From: Macrothele yani
Taxonomy: Eukaryota > Arthropoda > Arachnida > Araneae > Macrothelidae
Direction: 5' to 3'
Assembly (NCBI GenBank): GCA_039090855.1
Contig: CM077023.1
Coordinates: forward strand, 80,823,127-80,887,126
Length of the DNA stretch: 64,000 nt
The notes beneath the pieces are model-generated. The model was not told where the DNA came from and did not search any database. It saw only the letters and a list, made by a program, of their open reading frames with translations. This document shows, piece by piece, positions 56,935 to 64,000 of this stretch. Position 1 is the stretch's first letter; the number at the start of each line of letters is the position of its first letter. The position numbers and the translations under genes are program-made.

Positions 56935-57200
56935 ACCCATCTGAGACAAACCATCAGAAGCTAGTCCTCATACCACTCGGCCACCGGATCGGAGCATAAA
57001 CCATTCAGTTGCACTAATATTTGTAGCCGACTACCTTAAACTTACTTGTAATCCATAGCGGTAATACTTGGAATCTCTATATTTGGTAATTAAAACAAAC
57101 TGCTATTAAAATACTTCGCAGAGCTTTTCAACAGCAAATTAACTTTTAAACTTTGTTTTTCGTTGCTTTAGAAAAGGAAACAAAGTTTATTAAATAAGGT

Positions 57201-57592
57201 ATGCTTGTAAAAATTTTGAAAATGTGAATCCGTTTTTTTTTTTGGTGTAAATATGACATGGATGGTTAGTCAGATAATATCGGAAATTTGAAAATTTCGT
57301 CTTCCTGGAGCGGGAATCGAAGCCGCGTCTCCCGGATAGCGCCCGAGTATGCTAATCCCTACACCACCCAGAACGACCAAGTCTCAAGTTCATATTCAAA
57401 TTAATCGGAAACTTGAGACTTGGTCGTTCTGGGTGGTGTAGGGATTAGCATACTCGGGCGCTATCCGGGAGATGCGGATGCGGATTCGATTCCCGCTCCA
57501 GGACGACGAAATTAAATTTCCGATATTATCTGACTAACCATCCATGTCATATTTACACTAAAAAACAGATTCACATCTTCAAAATTTGCATT
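57201..57592. mobile_element. Palindrome with a tRNA-like unit in each arm
   Basis: Two arms of about 185-190 bp are reverse complements around a 19-nt loop (57391-57409). Each arm contains a tRNA-like sequence. On the plus strand of the right arm it runs from about 57427 to 57504. It has a D-arm region TGGTGTAGGGATTAGCAT, an anticodon-arm pair CTCGG/CCGGG and a B box GATTCGATTCCCG. The left-arm version has the cleaner GGCTTCGATTCCCG. The arms differ by a few substitutions and short indels. No coding capacity. Confidence 0.85.
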
Positions 57593-60454
57593 GTATGGTG
57601 TAATCCCGCATTCCATTCAAGATATGCTTATTGTTTGAAAGAGAAAATTAATGAATATACAAAACAAATAAGTAATATGAGAGCAACCACTTCGAGCATT
57701 ATCAAATTAGTTTCAGCTGAACAGTTGAGCTCTGTGTTAGTGGAAAGCTTGTGATTCTCCTAAAGTGGTTGTCACTGTTATGAATATAATTCATGATTAT
57801 TTGGCTTAACGTTCGAGTATCGAAGAGAAAACCACTGTCGTAACGTCTTTTTTTTTTTTCTATTCTTTTGATTCCAGTCTGAAAATTTCCGTTTACGGAA
57901 TTAATTTAGGAAACTGGGCTAGTGAAAAACTCACAAACTCACTAAACGGTTGTCAAATCGGTTAGTTTGTAACCGAAGATCATTACTTCACGTATCTTTA
58001 AGGATTTAATAGCTGAGAGCTAAATTCAATTGTCTCGTGGGAAGAAAAAGTAACGCCAAAATTAGTTAAATTTAATATAGTTGATAATGTCTTCAAAACA
58101 GAAGTTAAATACAGTGGTCTACTGCCAGTATCTAGTGCACTACAGGGTAAGAAACACTGCAAGACCCATACAAACTTCTGTAATAGTTCCATAAAGAAAA
58201 AAAAAGCTATAGTAAAGAAGAACTGAGATTTGATACATCAAAATTTAAAATCGGTTATTTATGAAGTTGCAAGCTTGAAGAAGCCGCTCCTATGGCTAGT
58301 GGTCAGACGCGTAGGATTCTGGCTGGTCGTCAGAGGTTATTTTTCTTTCTTTTCTTATTATTTACTCTTTTGAGATGAAGTCAAAACTCAAAAGAAAAAC
58401 ACATGTGCCCGGCAGTTTTTACCATGATATTCGATTTCTGAAGAGCCGCGGCTCTTTATAAACTGAATTTCCCACATGAAATGTAAAAAAAAAAGTTCAA
58501 AAAACCGTAATACAACCAGTTAAAAACACACAGTTCTTTCAGGTTAGGAAGTATCCCTTGTATGAAAAAATATCATAGCGTTTCTAATATAATAGTGCGT
58601 AATGTACAAATGGTAAGATTTTCTTAAAAGTGAAATTATCTCACATAGGGTCATCCGAATTTGAAAATATTTCACTTTCTTGACCGTAGGTCAATTCTTT
58701 GTTACTTCGTGAGGTGGTTCATAGGGAAAACATTTTAAATCTTGAATATATATATATATAAATATTTTCTTCTAACTGTTGATATATATATATATATATA
58801 TATATATATTCCCTTCCAACTGCTGCTTTACCTATAATTACCTACATTTGAATTTACAACTATTGTTCCCTATCAATGCGTTTGTAACTATTGCTCAACG
58901 GAATGTTTCCGACACCAAAGGGAATATAAATTTATGAGAACGCAGATGAAAATAACCAGTGGATAAGAAAAAAGATGCTACTACTCTTCTTCGAACATTT
59001 CATATTTTTTCTATTTAATGACAACTGTTATCAAAGTAGTGGTTTTTCAATTATTTCACAATATTTCCTTGGATCGTATAAAATGAGCGTCATTCCTCGT
59101 AAGGTATAAAAACCCCGATTAAGATGCCAAAATGAATGTGTTGATGACAGAACTTCCCCTCTCGGAGAAGTTCAGAATGAAAATAAAAGCATGTGATTGA
59201 TTTGGGAGCTGACTCAACTAATTTTGCAACTTTTATGAAAATTGTGTTTTAAAAAATACTGAAATGCGTTGTCCCATACTTTACAAACGTGGAATTTTCA
59301 GTAGAGACATATTTATTGTTGGGAAATACTGCTTGCAAGTATGTTATCAAAATGTTCTGATTTAAAAAAGTTCTTACGAATACTGGGAGAATTAAAATAC
59401 GTGCAAAATTCAACAACAAATTAACTAATACGAAATAGACAAGCGGAAATTTGCTAAAGCAGAACTTGTTTCAAATGTGATAAAAGGTTGAGGGGAGGGA
59501 AGAAACACTGTTTTCCAAGATGTCTTAAAAGAAGTGAATCAGAAGCTGGCACGATGGTTAAAACACAAGACAGAGTAATTAACACAAATCGTATCAAAGT
59601 GTAGAATCACAAGCTAAAAAGTGGTGTAATAAAGATTAAATAGAACGAGGGAGAAAAAATATGTTGCAGGTTTATAATTACTGTCAGTGTTTCCGTTATT
59701 ATCATTCTACAGAAGAGAGTTCATACTACCAGGAAACACGAATATTATTTTCTGATAATGAGCTGTATGAGAAATGTTTTACTTAAACATGATTTTCTTC
59801 TTTTCCTGGTGGAAAAAGGGTTGTAGAAATTAAAGCATAAATGGACAAAGGAAGGCACTAATAGAACTGTAGTTTGATATGCAAACCACAGGACAACAAT
59901 TCTACAATTTATGTCGTTAATAATACGTACCGATATTATGGATCAAAAACTGCAATCAAATTAAGAGCTTCCCGTTTCGTATTTAATAGAAAACTAGAAA
60001 CAAAGTTGAACAATATGATAGCCTTTCTCTTTAGAGTTAGATCCTTTTCTTTTTTCTTACATTTTAAAATTTACAGGAGTGCTGTATTATTCATGAACAT
60101 TTCGATCAGGAGCTCCACGACTAATCTGAGGGAATGAATTTTACCCCAACACATTTTACTTACTGCCAATTAATGAAATAATCAGGATAATTCCAGAACT
60201 AAACTTTAGAGATTCAAAGCTAATAAATAAACAAAAAGCCATGCCGTTTTACATACATACATTCTCGCTTTTGCCAGTTACTGTACTAATTTTTTAGCAA
60301 AATTTTATCGGAGAATTGCGGAAAATAATAATGATAAACAAAAGTTCACATATTTAGCCCTTCCACAACAATATCAGCCATTTATAGAAAAACGGAGATG
60401 TTATTTACCGCAAGTAAATGGATAGAAAATATCTGGATCGATGAAAAATCGATC
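57593..60454. other. AT-rich stretch with TA microsatellites
   Basis: TA runs lie at about 58747-58762 and 58785-58809. A tRNA-head-like fragment (CTCCTATGGCTAGTGGTCAG) lies near 58287-58306 but lacks a B box. No gene recognised. Confidence 0.45.
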
Positions 60455-60780
60455 GCTCAAAGGAGAAAGCCGCCATCACCTCAAGAAGCCTCACAATGGG
60501 ACGAGCTTCAAGGTCAACGCCCACTGCTGGGTACTGCAATGCAATGCTTTCCTCCCCCTAAGAGCGCAGACCGCCTCCCGCTGTTAAGCCTATTAGCAAC
60601 ACGGAGCTTCTTTCTCTGCATTGGACGCCGCTCCAAAGCTACTGGAAAGTACCACAAAATGGCTGCCGTCTATCTCTTTCACGAGCAACTACAACATGGC
60701 GCCAGAGTCTGTTCCTGGTGTATCTGTAACCATGGAAGAGTGTTTAGTAATGCATCTATGTCGGCATTTAACACTTACTT
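60455..60780 (+). promoter_or_regulatory. GC-richer patch with paired YY1-like sites, possible promoter or first exon
   Basis: In an AT-rich setting this patch has CCGCC-type words and two ATGG-centred motifs, CAAAATGGCTGCC (about 60656) and CAACATGGCGCC (about 60693). Their reverse complements are the YY1/Pho consensus GCCATNTT, often found just downstream of housekeeping transcription starts. ATG at 60697 has a favourable context and opens a frame of about 30 codons with no recognisable domain. A 147-codon frame in another phase spans the patch. This is a suggestion only; no downstream exons were identified. Confidence 0.3.
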
Positions 60781-62251
60781 TAGCAATAAGTTGAAGACTT
60801 TCTCCCTTTCACGTCTTCCACGGCTCATTAGAATGACATAAAGTGCTTGAATATTTAATTGCCTATGCCTTTCGGCTACAATAACGAAGAAAATGGCAAT
60901 AAAATGTGGTAGTTCATTTCCTGAAGGGCACTATGCCATTTTAAATAAAGCTACAATGAATCTGCCGACTACAACTGTCGCAGCAGGAAAAACACATTTT
61001 GGTTAAATAAATCTAGAGTTACGTTTGAAGTGAAAGCCATAAAATAACTATTTCACTTGTAAATTGGCAGTTCCAGGGTGAATAAGTATTAATCAGAGAT
61101 GAGTGTAATCTACAACTCTATTTATATCTCACTTTAGCGTCGGACAAAAGCTGCTGAAATCTCAGTAGTTATCTAAATAACATTTAATAAAAAAAAACAA
61201 TGCTCTTCATGTTATGTTAAACTTGGGTAAAATCGAAAAGAAAACTTTTGACGCTTTTTTATTGGTTAGATAAAAAGTGTCATTCGCATGTCAGTAGTAT
61301 GTAATATGGGCGGGGTGATGGGGGCCAGAGCAGAAGCCTTTTGATCTTTGCTTTGACACTGAGAAATCAAATATATATTAATTATTAAGGTGTCGCAATT
61401 ACATTTATGAAAAGTTAATCTGAAACTGGCATATCCATTTACTTCCAAATGATTCACAAGAAAAATAATGTACTTTATTTCACTGAAGAAAAAATCTTTT
61501 ATCGCAGCCTTACCACGAATTTTAACTTTTCCTGCTACAAAATATTGCTGTAAATAGGCTACGTATAACAAACAAGTCAGATTTTTGCTACCGTGTCAGA
61601 AAGATCAAGTTAAAAGGATGCTCTGAAGAAACCAAAGGTAAGTTCATACACAATTCTAATTTGAGCAGAAGTTTCAGATAGTAATCACCTAGCCCTTCAG
61701 TATTAAACGTTCACCACAGTGGTGTGCATTTAATATTGTGGGTGCAGTCTAGAACAATTTAATGGAATATCCTCTCAAATGCAAAAAAAGAACAGCAATA
61801 GTGCTCTCATAGTAGCGTTGCAAAACCTTCGTTTTTGCATGCTTTCCCGCTATAATTATCTGTAAAAGAATTAAAAACATGCGGCGAAAGCAAATAAAAA
61901 ATAGCATAAAAATGCAGCGTTAAAATCTTACAAACATGTACAAATTCTAGAATTCAGGTCAAACATGCATACATGTGCAAAATGTAATTTTCCTGCCTTG
62001 TATTAATATCTGGCCCGGGAAAGGCACAGTATGGCATCTAAATAGACTTCCCGTTAAACTTATTTTTAGCTATTTATGAAGGTACAAGGATTTTTAATGT
62101 TTTTAAAAGAATTCTTTTTTAGTTTTGACGTGCTTTTGCCATTGTCATGTGCCGATGTTTTAAACAACGATAACTTTGATATTTTCTTTTTTACAAAATT
62201 TATAATGGTATATTTAAATTAAATAACAAGGAACTGTACACCAACTATACT
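60781..62251. other. Unannotated AT-rich stretch
   Basis: Nothing recognised. Confidence 0.45.
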
Positions 62252-62507
62252 TAAATAGTATAAATATACTAGTGATCCGAATTTCTTGGCGTAGAACAGA
62301 AATAAAAGTTTCCAAGCTTTCGCACATCAACCAGATGGCTTTTTCAACGAAGGTAGACAGCAAACATCTTAATAATACAGAGAGATAGTACGAGTTTGCT
62401 GTCTACTTTCCTTGGAAAAGCCATCTGGTTGGTGTGCGAAAGCTTGGAAACTTTTATTTCTATTCTACGCCAAGAAATTCGTATCACTAGTATAGTTATA
62501 CTATTTG
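62252..62507. mobile_element. 256-bp foldback element
   Basis: Arms of about 113 bp run from AAATAGTATAAATATACTAG to CTAGTATAGTTATACTATTT around a loop of about 28 nt. Pairing is strong through TTTCCAAGCTTTCGCACATC. No target duplication assigned. Confidence 0.8.
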
Positions 62508-64000
62508 GGTATATTTAAAGTTTCAAAGGCTGACTATCAGATTTGTTTACTTCAGGTGAAAGTCAATTTCAGTTTTTCGTTCGGAACATTTTTACTTTAA
62601 ATATCATTCCAGTTGTTCCACCCTTGTCATGTACTTTCCATTTGGTATAGTTATGCTGTTGTATACATTAATGAATCCAGGTTTTTATATAAGTTCTGTT
62701 TTGACAAACACATGTTCATTCTCGTAGCTGCACCAGCCTGTTCATGTTTTTACTTCGGACCTTTCAGAAGTGATGATATATTTTTCTTTCTGGCAAAATT
62801 TATGCTTTTGAAATGAAAAAACTGATGACAATGTACAACAAATTGACTAATCTGAGGGAATGAATGAGTGGATATAAATAAGAGAGAGAGAGAGAGAGGG
62901 ATAGAGACAGAGATAGTACGAGTTTTCGGAAAGTGCCGCAAAGAAAGAAAAAATTGTATTTTTCTTTCCGAAATGAATTTATCTTCCTTTCCACCAAGTA
63001 TTGCGATTAAACCAGAAGATGATAGTAATTAATAAAAGAAAAATTCTCACGAATAGTTAATCACATCAGATCAGAGTTGTAGCTAATTCTCAGAACAAAG
63101 AGGGGGATGAAGGATGAAGACTCATCTGGGGGCTCTATGTTCAACGACCAACTAAATTCATCCACGAATACGTTTTGCTTTGTATATAATTTCTTTTTTT
63201 TTTTTTTTTTTGTTAATTTACTTCACTAACGAACAATTTTTCATACATAATTTTTACAGTATTAAATAAAATTGTAAAATGTTTGTGCTTACAATGAGGT
63301 ACAAAAGAATTTTTTGTAAACCACCGAAAATAAATGTTCAGAGAATTTACAACAATGTCCATCTTCCCAGGATGGGGGTTGGGGTCTGCTTAACTTGCAG
63401 GAGAGGCCGAACCACCTTCCCGCCAGCAGCTACGGGTATGCTTTGGATCATACCTCCAGTTTTAAAAACAAAATACTAAGTTAACCGTTAGAAACGAAAA
63501 GGGAAATAATACTGCTGTTCAAATTCAGATATATAACAATTACATCTGAACAAACTATACTTGCTTTACAGATTAGAAAAACAGAAACAACTTTTAATAC
63601 AGTTATAGATCTGTTGTGCGATACTTCTCAGCATGCAAATGAAAATACGGTGACACTTTCTTTTCTTTTTTTAATGAAATATTCAGATATTTTGAAATTA
63701 GAAGCATAATGTAATAATCTGGGAGGATGTTTACTTTTCCATACCAAGCAATTTTCCAAACAGATAAATATCGTGATAGTACTGTAAACTCCGATTACAC
63801 TAAAAATATTTAAAAGCTGTTAAATACATGTTGCAAGCTATATCATCGTCCATAACGTTCTGTTCATATAACGTCTGCAGCTACCAAATATAATCACTTT
63901 TCAATATAAAACAGAGTTATATGGTGTCACCGAAGTAGTGGCGAAGTACACTGCAATGTAAAAAACACAATAGAAAAAAAGCATGGTGTTATTAAAAAAG
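62508..64000. other. Unannotated AT-rich stretch
   Basis: Contains an AG run (about 62880-62898) and a T19 run (about 63191-63211). A 66-codon frame at 63279-63479 covers a GC-richer patch (63355-63450) but has no known domain. Confidence 0.45.

Larger units (their letters stand above)
56045..56992 (-). mobile_element. SINE family A split by a MITE and a TRIM
   Basis: Three minus-strand pieces of one SINE are in order. The tail is at 56045-56107 (GATATAAACAGTCGCC, CCCTAATTTAAG). The middle is at 56360-56432 (GAGAGCTAACGTCATAAGAC, CCGGTACTTGAG). The tRNA head is at 56935-56992 (CATACCACTCGGCCACCGG). The gaps are filled exactly by the MITE (56108-56359) and the TRIM (56433-56934). Confidence 0.85.

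Overview
This window is eukaryotic, AT-rich, repeat-dominated DNA with long non-coding stretches. The mix of repeats is Tc1/mariner transposons of many lineages, hAT elements, tRNA-derived SINEs, foldback elements, one Copia LTR retrotransposon and LINE scraps. That mix fits a large arthropod genome. I lean towards a chelicerate such as a spider, but no host protein-coding gene is recognisable, so the species is not decided. There is no bacterial or organellar sequence. Almost every open frame over 60 codons is either part of a decayed transposable element or chance.

Layout. 1-4463: sparse; a mariner-derived foldback (575-1146), a SINE (2468-2664), a GA microsatellite and poly-C tracts. 4464-8616: two non-autonomous hAT elements with 8-bp target duplications, the second carrying a nested Tc1 (7253-8453). 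9600-17043: a graveyard of mariner and Tc1 transposases on both strands. 17163-18990: SINEs, a 50-bp tandem array and three head-to-tail SINEs. 19470-26560: a Tc1, a mariner-like 3' fragment, a complete 1.3-kb mariner and another Tc1. 26590-30985: mostly unannotated, plus a hAT transposase scrap. 30986-32212: a complete Tc1. 32732-33091: an old partial TRIM. 35830-41408: a full-length Copia element on the minus strand with 771-773-bp LTRs and a GTTAT target duplication. 41787-44830: a solo LTR with a tRNA-like core, a large foldback, a SINE and a Tc1. 44831-56044: mostly unannotated, with LINE fragments, SINEs and small palindromes. 56045-57592: a nested cluster described below. 57593-64000: AT-rich, with one promoter-like GC-richer patch (60455-60780) and a foldback (62252-62507).

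Most notable signal. At 56433-56934 lies a 502-bp terminal-repeat retrotransposon in miniature (TRIM). It has two 180-bp LTRs differing at about two positions, a Lys-type primer binding site, a polypurine tract and a 4-bp target duplication. Each LTR carries a 72-nt tRNA-like sequence with perfect A and B boxes. This resembles the plant Cassandra TRIMs, whose LTRs carry 5S rRNA, but with a tRNA module instead. Two older relatives (32732-33091 and 41787-41952) keep the LTR backbone and a tRNA-like core at the same distance from the LTR end, with different arm sequences. A palindrome at 57201-57592 holds another tRNA-like unit in both arms. The Copia element appears to be primed by the anticodon arm of elongator tRNA-Met (half-tRNA priming). 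A third theme is short near-perfect hairpins, with 14-25-bp arms and 5-8-nt loops, inside older sequence; these look like template-switch inverted duplications.

All transposases here appear dead. Catalytic residues are replaced in four copies, and every copy has frameshifts or stops. The Copia pol frame of 912 codons is the only long intact coding region.
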